Assembly: GCF_002865645.1 (NCBI RefSeq)
Contig: NW_020194555.1
Coordinates: 3,064,288 to 3,128,287, forward strand
DNA: 64,000 bases
Source of the DNA: Hyaloscypha bicolor E
Taxonomy: Eukaryota > Ascomycota > Leotiomycetes > Helotiales > Hyaloscyphaceae
Direction of reading: 5' to 3'
The position numbers and the translations under genes were made by a program. The notes under the pieces are model-generated. The model saw only the letters and a list, made by a program, of their open reading frames with translations. It did no database searches and was not told the origin of the DNA. Below are positions 23,601 to 33,892 of the stretch, in pieces. Position 1 is the stretch's first letter; every line of letters starts with the position of its first letter.

Positions 23601-23646
23601 AAGCACCAAGCTCAGATTCAATGGCATCAGACATCATTGCAGCCAT
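20640..23646 (-). CDS. MCM6: MCM6, DNA replication licensing helicase subunit
   Basis: Subunit of the Mcm2-7 hexamer, the motor of the replicative CMG helicase in the nucleus. Exons 23646-23372, 23323-20818 and 20762-20640 give 967 residues. The ATG at 23,646 has a CCACCATGG context; the last exon supplies the true C-terminus (ENILMAIRGQG...VYVLHPNC). Visible parts: disordered N-terminus; zinc motif Cys 265/268/287/292; the MCM6-typical DWQKVRVQEN and GSMPRTMDVILRGE; Walker A GDPSTSKSQ (525-533); Walker B CAIDEFDK (586-593); arginine finger SRFD (657-660); an acidic linker; and the winged-helix C-terminal domain (SYDKYISVVNLLVQRV). The zinc spacing and DWQKVR segment separate it from MCM2-5 and MCM7. 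It is divergent with the DUF4385 gene over a 418-base promoter. Confidence 0.98.
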
Positions 23647-24064
23647 GGTGGACAATTTAGGGAGTGTCCGTGAATGAGTTGTGGTGTTGAGGATCGCTGG
23701 TGGTTTTCAGGAGGTCGAAAATTGGCGGGCGTTTAAACACGAAAGCGCGTCGAGGACGCGAAATTTCTGCGTTGTAACGTGTTGATGGGCACCGGAATAA
23801 AGTGGTTTTCCAAGCCAAGCGAAAAAGGGGCATTTGAGCACGTGATCAAGTCCAGAGAAATCATTCATTGTTCATCGCTATGCATCTCATGAAGACTGCT
23901 TTGCTGTTGGTTTTGTGGGAGAGTAATTTAGATCCAAAATTTCGTTTTTAAACAAATTTCAAAACCCCATGTTGGGATGGGAGATTCCCTCCTAGCTTGC
24001 ACGACGTCATTCGCTACACTCCTTCCCAAATCTCACTTGTTCTGAATATACCCCAAGAAATTAT
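23647..24064. promoter_or_regulatory. Bidirectional promoter of MCM6 and DUF4385 gene with possible cell-cycle boxes
   Basis: Two CRCGAAA elements (CACGAAA at 23,738-23,744 and CGCGAAA at 23,757-23,763) and a TTGGCGGG-like site near 23,722 lie 75-120 bases upstream of the MCM6 ATG. In yeast, SBF/MBF factors bind such sites to drive G1/S genes, including MCM genes. That they act so here is inference. A CACGTG also occurs at about 23,840. Confidence 0.4.
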
Positions 24065-24688
24065 ATGATCATGCCAGCCTTCACGAAGCCTCCCAAATCC
24101 CATTTAATGACCTATAGAATCGGTCGAGGAGAGCAAGGCGTCCTAACATATGAGCCTTACAAATCCTATCTCCTTCCCCACTGGCGCTTTCGCACCGTGC
24201 CCATTGCTCAAGCTTCGTCCGAGACGCTCTGGAATAAGTTCCTTGAATTCTACGAACAGAATGATTTCGTTGGTATGGACATGGCCAGAAAGTTCATCCA
24301 GATGGGGATGACCAGATCAAAACGGTATGCGAATTACAAAGGAGGGAGGAAGTATGTTGATGGGAGGGGGAAGGGGAATATGATAGAGAAGAGTAAGGGT
24401 CATGATGGGGAAAAAGAGAAGGAAAAGGCGAGTGGGATTTTCAAGGAAGTGTGGGAAAGATGCAGACACCATCAAGGGTATCAGGAGATGAAGAAAGAGT
24501 TTCTGAGAGTGCAGAAAGAATGGTTGAAGACGGAGGGGCGAGTCAAGCCAGAAGATCAGGAAGTGGAGAGGATGCCGAAGAAACGAAATAATAGTCGGAT
24601 CAAGGTTGAAGACGCAAACGAGACGGGGGTGGCGCTCCAAGGAAGAGACTCAAGGTCGAACCTGACTGAAAGAGCTTCATTATCCTAG
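24065..24688 (+). CDS. DUF4385 family protein
   Basis: Single-exon gene of 207 residues, function unknown. The N-terminal half carries the conserved block I know from this family: TYRIGRGEQGVLTYEPYKS, LLPHWRFRTVPIAQ, then LWNKFLEFYEQNDFVGMDMARKFIQMGMTRSKRYANYKGGRKY (about residues 16-95). The C-terminal half is Lys/Glu-rich and probably coiled or disordered, with basic stretches that could be nuclear-localising. Two ATGs, at residues 1 and 3, are equally likely starts; a later Met (residue 15) would still keep the domain. It is divergent from MCM6 and ends 51 bases from the stop of RNase H2C on the other strand. Confidence 0.88.
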   Translation: MIMPAFTKPPKSHLMTYRIGRGEQGVLTYEPYKSYLLPHWRFRTVPIAQASSETLWNKFLEFYEQNDFVGMDMARKFIQMGMTRSKRYANYKGGRKYVDGRGKGNMIEKSKGHDGEKEKEKASGIFKEVWERCRHHQGYQEMKKEFLRVQKEWLKTEGRVKPEDQEVERMPKKRNNSRIKVEDANETGVALQGRDSRSNLTERASLS

Positions 24689-24739
24689 TATAATGAACGC
24701 CATGCCACGCCATCTAGAAAAGCCATAATCCTATCCCCT

Positions 24740-25293
24740 TCAATCCTTCGACTCGGGGTTTTCGTCCGATATGGAATGGATCTGGAAATGTCAGATTGGA
24801 CTCCTTCACGGCCTGGAAAACATACCTGCTCAGAGAGAGCAATCCACTCCTCAATGCCCCTCACATATGGATCCGTAACATCATCCGGTAGCGCCTCATG
24901 TCCCCAAAGCATTATGTGATCGAAATCTGACTGCTCCTCCATAATCTTCACGTCCACCTCCTCTTCTACCTCTTCCACTTCATCATCGTCAACCGCAGGC
25001 TTCGATTTGGGCAAAACTCGATCCGTAGTTGAAACTACAGCTCCTCGATATCCCTTCGGAACCATCATTTGCTTCCCATGAAGTTTCCTGCCTCGGAAAT
25101 ACGCAACAGTTTTGCCATCTGCACACAGTTAAGATACAATACCTGCATCAGGACCAGGTATCTTACCTGGCGTCTTGGTTGGATTCCAATACCTCCTCGA
25201 AGCGTCGACGGGACCATTATGATTGATTCGACAAGGCAAGACATTGGGCGTACATTTGCCTTTATGGCTCTTACTCTTCTCAATTGTAAGCAT
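24740..25293 (-). CDS. RNH203: Ribonuclease H2 subunit C
   Basis: Non-catalytic subunit of the nuclear RNase H2 trimer, which removes ribonucleotides and R-loops from DNA. Exons 25293-25167, 25118-24826 and 24781-24740 give 153 residues. Family blocks: LPCRINHNGPV (N-terminal), FRGRKLHGKQMMVPKGYRGAVV (linked to the start only by splicing), an acidic insert, FDHIMLWGHEALPDDVTDPYVRGIEEWIALSEQIHS. The final intron (45 bases) brings in the last 13 codons; reading through it would add an unrelated tail. The ATG at 25,293 is the last gene start before the AT-rich block; the RIP-mutated sequence begins only some 300 bases upstream of it. Confidence 0.93.
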
Positions 25294-25375
25294 CGTGATG
25301 TCGTCGTAAGAGTAACCTTTTTACATTCACAGTCACGCGTTTGAAAGAGCACGCGACGAGCGCGTTCGCGCTAGA

Positions 25376-25785
25376 AGTATCCACTAGCCAACCGCCCAAA
25401 CCCCCATCCGCCCACGCCTAAAAAATCGATTTTTAATCACACCTTCATTATAATTATAAATCCTTTGATATATTAACATCCCATAGTATTTTCAATATCC
25501 TAATAACTATATATTTAATTTAATCTTGTAGTGCGGCTAGAATCGCCTGTTAATATCGAATTTTTTGATTTTTGGTATGTGCCCGGCTTACTAAAAATTA
25601 TGAGGTGCAGCCGCATATCAAAAATCAAAAACTTCGATATTAACAGGCGATTCTAGCCGTACTACAAGATTAAATTAAATATATAGTTATTAGGATATTG
25701 AAAATATTATAGAATATTAATATATTAAAGGATTTATAATTATAATAAAGATATAATTAAAAATCGATTTTTTAGGTATAGGCGG
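25376..25785. repeat. Long palindromic (fold-back) element spanning the edge of the RIP block
   Basis: The left arm (about 25,376-25,580) and right arm (about 25,611-25,785) are inverted copies around a short loop centred near 25,596; for example AATCGCCTGTTAATATCGAA on the left pairs with its complement at 25,631-25,655. The outermost right-arm part continues at 27,414-27,450, after the inserted LTR element. Differences are nearly all C-to-T or G-to-A and lie on the right arm. It resembles a MITE or fold-back transposon; no coding capacity. Confidence 0.85.
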
Positions 25786-27413
25786 TATAATAGCAGGATT
25801 GAGGTAATAGCCAGGGCTCAAAGATCCAAGAATCTCATATATTGAAAATACTAAGCTAAAGAAAGAAGGAGAGAGAGAGAGAAGGAGAAGGGATAAAAGG
25901 AGGGAAATACTAGCTAAAACCACTGAAATGCCGGCTAGTTAGGTGAAACTAGTTATATAATAGCTACCCCCCTTTGGCCCCCAGCTAGTGCCGTTATATT
26001 ATCTCTCCCGGAAACCAAATCTGAATACCCTTATTTAGGTATATGAAATATAAAGGAAATAGGATCTTTAATAAAAACCCCTAAAACGGCTCGCTTTTAA
26101 TAGTTACTATCTGACTAATAGCTATCTCTATCTCTACCTGAGGCTCTAGAACTAGTCTTAGACCCAAAATTATTTATAGAACCCAAATTATTCCCAGAAT
26201 CGTCTATAGAGCCAGGTTCGTCTATAGAGCCGTCTAAAAAGCCAAGCTTATCTAAAGAATTATTTGCAGAATTGTCTATAGAATTCAAATCATCTATAGA
26301 ACTATTCAAAGAACTATTTTCTATATCCGATTTAATCTCGGCTCTAGAGCTAGCTTTTCTAGGGTCTTATTAGCTCTCGGTTTCCTTAGAGAACAAGTTA
26401 TTAGCAGGAGAATATTATATATAAGCTTCTTCTGGAATAGAATTATTCGAATTATCTGAATTAGAGAAGTAGTATTATATAAGGGGTAGCCGTATAAGGG
26501 GCAAACGAGGAAGAGGCAAACGAGGAAGGGGCAAACGAGGAAGGGGCAAACGAGGAAGGGGCAAATGAGGAAGGAGCAAATAAGAAAGGGGCGAATATAA
26601 AATAGTTACTTCTGTTTTAAATTAGTAAACTAGAACCGGTTACCGGATTACTTCTATTTTAAGTCGGTAACCTGAAACCGACCGTTATATCTCTTCCATT
26701 TTAAGTCAGTAATCCGGAACCAACTATTATATCTCTTGTTTTAAATCGGAAAACCGCTAATTATTAGAAGGGAATACCGGTTCTTTTATTCTCGTTAATA
26801 TTAAGGAAATATTATCTACTCTAGTTAAGGGCCAGATTCTGAGATTAACTGGGTTATAGAGAACGGAAATCTTTCTTCTTTTAAGTTAGTAAAAAACTAA
26901 CTATTAGATTATTATTTGCTCTAGTTAAAAGCCAAACTCCGAAGTTAACTAGATTATAGAGAATAGGGATATTGTCTGCTCTAGTTAAGGGCCAGATTCT
27001 GAGGTTAATTAGATCTTAAAAGATATATCTTTCTTCTTTTAAGTTAGTAGAAAACCGACTATTATTCTATCTTTTTTAAGTTCGGAAAGATCCGAATATT
27101 AAGAACAGAATTCTGTTCTTACTTTCTAAGAATAAATATAAGTTCTTTACTAATAGTATTCTATTACTTTTATAGGCTAAATAAATAAGCTTAGTATAAT
27201 ATAATAGTAGAATCGAGGTAATAGCTAGGGCTTAAAGATCCAAAAATCTCATATATTAAAAATACTAAACTAAAGAGAAGAAAGAGAGAGAGAGAGAAGG
27301 AGAAGAAATAAAAGAAGAGAAATACTAGCTAAAACTACTAAAATACCGGCTAGCTAGATAAAACTAGTTATATAATAGCTATTTCCTTTTAGCTTCTAGC
27401 TAGTATTATTATA
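25786..27413 (-). mobile_element. Short non-coding LTR element (TRIM/LARD-like), copy 1
   Basis: Direct terminal repeats at 25,786-25,998 (213 bases) and 27,200-27,413 (214 bases) flank 1.2 kb without coding potential. Read on the minus strand each repeat begins TATAACGGCAC (ancestrally TG) and ends CTATTATA (ancestrally CA). The 5-base flanks are GGCGG (25,781-25,785) and GGTAA (27,414-27,418), a target duplication if the right copy has lost C and G to RIP. The interior holds Ser-Ile-Asp-type 12-base repeats (26,160-26,320), a 15-base minisatellite and three copies of a CTCTAGTTAAGGGCCAGATT-like unit (26,820-27,030). Confidence 0.82.
26506..26595. repeat. 15-base minisatellite, 6 units
   Basis: Six consecutive units of CGAGGAAGGGGCAAA with one to three changes each (26,506, 26,521, 26,536, 26,551, 26,566, 26,581). 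It sits in the interior of the LTR element and is G-rich, unlike its surroundings. Confidence 0.93.
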
Positions 27414-27499
27414 GGTAAATAGAGATTTATATAATAGCTAGTATAAGGATATAATCTACTAAAAATAGGATATTAGAAATAGATATAAAATAAAACTAA

Positions 27500-28080
27500 G
27501 TCGGAATTACTTAAATGAAATAATATTAAAGATTAAAATATCTTTTCTATTTTATTTTATAGCTTAATATTTTCTAATATATAAGATTCTTTAGACTTTA
27601 AGCTTTTAACTATTATATTAATTCTACTATTATATAATACTAAGCTTATTTAATTCGGTCTATAAAGGCAATATAATATTATTAGTAAAGAATTTGTATT
27701 TATTCTTAAAAAGCAAATATAAAATATTACTTTTAATATTTAATAACCTTTTCGAATTATAAAAAATTAGAAAGCTTAATTAGAAATATAATATTTTCTA
27801 TAATCTAATTAATTTCAAAGCCTGGCCTTTAGCTAGAATAAATAATATTTTCTTCTAGTAATTAGTTCTTTACTAATATAAAAAAATACTATTTTTTATA
27901 ATTTAATTAATTTCGGAACCTAGCTCTTAATTAAAATAAATAATATTTCCTTAATATTAATAAAAATAAAAGAACTAGCTTTTTCTTTTAATATAGAAAG
28001 AATTAGTAATAGTTTATTAATTTAAAATAAAATAATAATCGGTTATAGTTTACTAATATTAAATAAAAAGAAGTTATTTA
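27500..28080 (+). mobile_element. Partial third copy of the short LTR element
   Basis: An LTR end in plus orientation finishes near 27,633 (ending CTACTATTATA). It is followed to about 28,080 by sequence matching the interior of the copy at 29,530. The 5' part of the LTR and the far end are missing or too mutated to follow. Borders are approximate. Confidence 0.6.
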
Positions 28081-29529
28081 GTATTTATTTCTATAACTAA
28101 TATCTTTTCTAAAACTACTATAAATAGCCCGGAATTAAATACTATTATTATAGATATATTAAATAAAAGGCTCTAATATAATAAAATAAAAGAGCCGAAT
28201 TTCGATATTATAAATCTATATTATTAGAAAAACTATTATAATATTATTCCGGAAAAAAATATTAAGAAATAGCTAACTAATTTGAAATTTAAAATTAGTA
28301 TAAATATTTTAAAAACAAATAAGGCCTAATAGAAATTACTTATATAAAATAACCTTATTAATAAATATTACCTTATAGCTAATAAATAAATAAAATATTA
28401 TTAGAAATTCTATTTATATATTAATTAATTTACTAAAAAAGTTAATAAGCTAAAAGCAATTATTAATTAATTTTATATAAAGGAAAAACTAATATAAAAA
28501 AAGCTATAAAATAAAAATCTAAATAAATAAATATTTAGAAATATTATAGGTTTCTATTAGAAGAACTATATAAAAGTTAATATTAAAATTCTCTTTTATT
28601 TTTAGTTTATAATAATTAATTATAGTTTATTAAAATTAAGAATCCCGTTCTATTTATAAATAAAAATAATTATTAAATTAATAATTAAATATTTAATATA
28701 AAAAATAAACTAATATAGAACTTTTTTAAATTCGATAATAAACTATTAAAAATTATTTATATAATATAACTAGTTATCGGAAATATCTATAATTTTATTT
28801 ATAATTAACTAAAATCTAAATTAATTAAATAGATTTCAATAGTTAAATAAATCTTTAAAATCCTCTAATAAACTTATAGTAAAAATAAAGAGATAAAATA
28901 TTAAAAAATAAAAGAAATATACTAGTATTTAAAATAAAAAAAACAAGCTATTTCCGGTATTTTAAATAGAATTTATTTATTTAATAATAAAATTAGGGAA
29001 GTTATTAAATAATTAATATAATAATTTAATAAATAAAATAAATCTCGAGTTATTTAAAAGTTTAAATAATAAAAAATTCGATATATTTAAGGATTTTACT
29101 AAATAATATATAGAATAAAAGAATAAATTTCTTTTAATTAAAAACTAGTAATTCCAAAAGAAATAATTAATAGAAACTATTTATTATTAAATATTATTTT
29201 AAGCTAAAAAGTCTATTAAAATTCAAGAAATTATAATAATTTTATATTTGGTAAATTAATTATAATAAATAATATTTTTATAGTTAAAGAAATAATTTAT
29301 CGGAAATTTAAAAAAAGATTAAATTAATTTAAAGGTTTCTATTATTATATTTATAGAAAACAGAAATATATAAATAGGGCTTATTTTAATATTAATAAGG
29401 TTATATTTATTAAAAAGAATTATTTAGAAAAAGCTAATAATTTAGAAATAAATAATAAAAATATTAATTTCTATATATTATCTAATAAAAAATATAATAT
29501 TAATAAATCGGGAAAAGCCTAGCTTTAGA
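28081..29529. other. AT-rich, RIP-altered sequence of unknown origin
   Basis: No open frame survives. CpA and TpG are nearly absent. The plus strand reads as an interrupted protein-like sequence if stops are treated as lost Gln or Trp codons (about 28,530-29,050), but I cannot name the family. Confidence 0.4.
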
Positions 29530-31040
29530 TATAATAGTATTAGCTAAAGCTAAAAGAAAATAGCTATTATATAACTAGTTTCACCTAGCTAGCTAATATT
29601 TTAATAGTTTTAGCTAGTATTTTATTTTTTTTATTTTATTTTTTTCTCTTTCTTTCCTTTTTCTTTTTAGCTTAGTATTTTTAATATATGAAATTCTTGA
29701 ATTTTTAAATTCTGGCTATTATCTCAATTCTATTATTATATTATACTAAACTTATTTATTTAGTTTATAGAGGTAATAAAATACTATTAATAAAGAACCC
29801 GTATTTGTTTTTAAAAAATAAAAGCAAAATACTACTTCTAATATTTAGTAATTTTCCCGAATTCAAAAAAGGAAAATACATTTTCCAAAACCCGATTAAT
29901 TTCGGAATTTGGCCCTTAACTAAAGCAGGTAATATTCCGATAATTAGTTTTCTACTAATTTAAAAAAAGAAAAACTTCTATTTTCTATAATCTAGTTAAT
30001 TTCGGAATTTGGCCTTTAACTAGAATAAATAATATTTCTGGCCTTTATAATCTAGTTAATTTCGGAATTTGGCTTTTAATTAAAATAAATAGTATATCCT
30101 TTTTTAATATTAATAAAAGTAAAAAAACTGGTATTTTTTTTTAAGAATTAGTAGTTTTCTAATTTAAAATAAGAAATATAATAGTTGGTTTTAAGTTATT
30201 AATTTAAAATAGAAGAAATATAATAGTCGGTTTCGAATTACTAATTTAAAATAGAAATCCGGTAGGTAATTCCAGTTTATTAATTTAAAATAAAAGTAAT
30301 TATTTTATAATTATCTTTTTTATAATTACTATTTCTTATATAGCTGCTCCTTATATAATATTACTTTTCTAATTCGAATAATTCAAATAATTCTATTTTA
30401 GGAAAAGCTTATATATAATATTCTTTTATTAATAACTCGTTTTTTAAAGAAACCGAAAGTTAATAAAATTCTAGTAAAGCTAGTTCTAGAATCGAGATTA
30501 AATCGGATATAGAAAACGGTTTTATAAATAGTTCTATAAATAATTCTATAGATAATTCTTTAGATAATTCCGGTTTTATAAACGGTTTTATAAATAATTC
30601 AGGCTCTATAAATAAATTTGATTTTTTAGATAGTTTTATAAATAATTCTATAAATAATTCTATAGATAATTTTGGATTTGAAGCTAATTCTAGAGCCTTA
30701 AATAAAAATAGAAATGGCTATTAATTAAATAATAACTATTAAAAGCTAGTTATTTTAGGAGTTTTTATTAAAAATTCTATTTTTTTAATATTTTATATAT
30801 CTAAATAAGGATATTTAAATTAATTTCCAAAAAAGAAATAATATAATAATACTAGTTAAAGCTAAAGGAAAATAGCTATTATATAACTAGTTTTATTTAA
30901 CTAGCCGATATTTTAGTAGTTTTAACTAATATATATATATTTTTTCTCTTTTTCTTCTTTTTCTCTTTAGCTTAATATTTTTAATATATAATATTTTTGG
31001 ATTTTTAAGCCCTAGCTATTATCTCAATTCTATTATTATA
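29530..31040 (+). mobile_element. Short non-coding LTR element, copy 2, with perfect target duplication
   Basis: LTRs at 29,530-29,740 and 30,842-31,040 share the same ends as copy 1 but in the opposite orientation. The direct flanks are TTAGA at 29,525-29,529 and TTAGA at 31,041-31,045, a perfect 5-base target duplication that fixes both borders. The interior follows the same order as copy 1 (leader units, Ser-Ile-Asp-like repeat block) and is much more heavily mutated. Confidence 0.9.
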
Positions 31041-32399
31041 TTAGATATAAAAATAGTTCTTTTAAAACAAGAATTTTATTAAAAATCTATAGATTTTATT
31101 TAGCTAATTAATAGAAATTAGTTTTTTATTAAATATTAAATATATTAAAATTATAAAATTAAATTTTTTTAATATTTAATAAATATTAAAATAAATAAAT
31201 AAATTTTAATTAACTAAAAATATATTTGCCTTTTAATAAAAGTATTATAAATATTTTTATATAAATTTAAAATTTCTATTTCTTTATAAGGTTTTAATAA
31301 ATAATTTAGTAAAATTATTTAATATTTAACTATTATAAATTTAGCTATTAATTAGTATTAGTATAGCTATAGTTATTAATAGTTATATAATATAGTTATA
31401 TAACCTGAAAATAATAGAATATAAATAATAGTTATATAACCTTATATCCTATAAATAATTCGACTAATAGACTAGACTCTTTTAGGCTTAATAGATTTAG
31501 GGATTATATATTAATATTATAATATTATAATTCCTATTTCTAAATAATAACTTTATTAATTTTAATATATTTATATTTTATATATAATATATAATAATAT
31601 TATATATTATTAGTAAATTAATACTAATTAGTTTATATATATAAATTAGAAAATAGAATCTTTTAAACTAAAGAAATATCCGGTAGCCTATAATAAAATT
31701 AAACTAGTTTATATTAAAGAGGGAAATTATCTATTAATTTTATAAAAAAGTATCCGGTAGCCTAAAAAAAAAATAGCTAACTTTTACTAAAAACTAAAAA
31801 CTACTTTATTAAAGAAGGAAATTACTTATTAATTTTATAAAAAAGTATTTAATAGCCTAAAAGAAAAAGATTCTAGTTTTTACTAATTAATAAATAATTA
31901 GCTAATTAATTAATTAATTATTTAACTATCTATTATTCTTTAAAATTAATTTCTTTTAGTTCTAAAATTATCTTCTTAGAAACTATTTTTTCTATTTATA
32001 TAATACTCGAATCTATAGGATCTTCTTTCTGAAATATATATTCTATATATACTTTTAAAGCTTTTTAAAACTTTAAACTCTTCCGGAATTATAATATTTC
32101 ATTTTTTAAATTTCTTATTATAAACGAAATTTTTAAAAGCGAAATATTTATTTTAATATCTTTTCTAGATATTTAGATATTTCAATATTTGAATATCTTA
32201 ACCGGATATCTAATATCTAAATAAGTATTTAATATCTAAATAAATATCTAAATATCTAAATATCTAGATATCTGAATATCTTTATTATTAAACCCTTTTT
32301 ATAAACTTATTATAAATTATCTTATTTTCGAACCCCTTTTACTATAAACTATATATATATTAGAAAAGACTTAATTCTAAGGATTTAGTATAATAAAGC
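31041..32399. other. AT-rich stretch with direct and simple repeats
   Basis: A roughly 50-base unit at 31,713-31,763 recurs at 31,808-31,858. The stretch 32,160-32,285 is a degenerate ATATCTAAAT-type simple repeat. No coding trace is recognisable. Confidence 0.55.
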
Positions 32400-33860
32400 T
32401 ATATAATAGATATATATAAATAAAAAAATAAAAAGGCGGTATTAATCTAATTATCTATAGTAATAAAAAAGTTCTAGATTATCTTAATACTAAACTATTT
32501 CAGTATAAGATAAAGAAATCGACTAATAATAATTTCTGGGAATTATTTAAAAATGATTTTAATAATTTCGATTTTGAAATATTTAATTAACTAGATTAAT
32601 ATAAATTATATTAATTATAAACTATTTTATAATATAATAATATTTATATTAAATAAAATAATAAGAGATTTACTATTATATAATTCTTAGCTAATATTAT
32701 TTAGGAAAAAAAAAACAATATATCTGGATTATAACTAATATTATTATTACTAAACTAGATCTTAATACGGGCCCTATTACCTTATTATATATATTTCTTA
32801 ATAATAGTATTATTAGAAATTAATATATTAAACTAATTATTACTTATATTCTTTTATTATTTATAATTATTTCTATTAGTACCGGATTATAAAAAGCTAA
32901 TAATAACGGATTTATATTATTTATATTATTTTTAAATAGCTTTTTAAATAGCCTTTTTATTATAAAACTAATTAAAGAAATAGTAAAGATATATATTAAG
33001 ATATAGAAATATAATAGAACTAATAATAGTTTTAATTAAAAACTTATTATTTTCTTTAATATTTACTAATATATAAAGCTTTTATAAAAGATACTAATAA
33101 GAGCTTTTCTTATTATATTAAAGAAACTAGTATAAAATTACTTTTATAATAACTAGCTCTTTTAATATATATATAAAAAGGCTTATATAAATATTTATAG
33201 CTTTTTTAAAAGCCCTAATTTCTAATATTAAAACTTAAATAAATAGAATACTATTATAATAGTAATTATAATAACTTAATATTCCGAAAAAATAATATTT
33301 AAATTCGTTTAATTATTAATTAATAACCTATATAAATTGTAATATAGACTAGTATTTGTTTTATAAAATACCGAATTTCTATATAATAAGATTATTATCT
33401 TCTATTAAGATATACTAGTATACTAATATATAGTTTCGAATTCTTTTTTTAATCTCGGCCAATTTATTAATAAGCTCTAATCGTCTATTACTATTTATAA
33501 AAAAGAATAATAGATTAATATTAAAATTCTTTTTACTAATTAATAATACTATTTAAGAAAATAGCTAAGTAATTATTTATTCGAAAATTATTAATATAAT
33601 TCCAGTTATAATTATAGCTCTCGAAATAGCTATTCGAATAATTATAAGCCTTATAATTATAATAATTATTCGAATAAGTTTTACTTTATATATAGAAAAT
33701 CCGAATACTGTTTCTGGAAATATATATTAGAAAAATAAAAGACTAAAAAAACTTGATTTGAAACCCGAAATCTCTATTAATTTAAGGCTCCGAATTTCTA
33801 TTAATTTAATAAGGAATTTAGTAATAGTTATTTATAACTAGTAGCCGAAATTAAAGGGAA
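32400..33860 (+). pseudogene. Retrotransposon gag remnant with RIP-altered zinc knuckle
   Basis: The plus strand reads as a broken gag-like protein ending in an Asn/Tyr/Ser-rich tail and then KFYFIYRKSEYCFWKY (33,676-33,723). At 33,682-33,723 the pattern Tyr-x2-Tyr-x4-Tyr-x4-Tyr has exactly the spacing of a CCHC zinc knuckle, with each Cys (TGC/TGT) and His (CAC) changed to Tyr (TAC/TAT) by G-to-A or C-to-T. The superfamily (copia or gypsy) cannot be fixed. Confidence 0.6.
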
Positions 33861-33892
33861 AAAATATTATAAAAGCAATAAAAACAATAATA

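Noticed and set aside
26115..26309. 64-codon Ser/Asp/Asn-rich minus-strand frame
   Set aside because: It is a simple 12-base repeat inside the LTR element, mirrored in mutated form at 30,520-30,690; not a gene.
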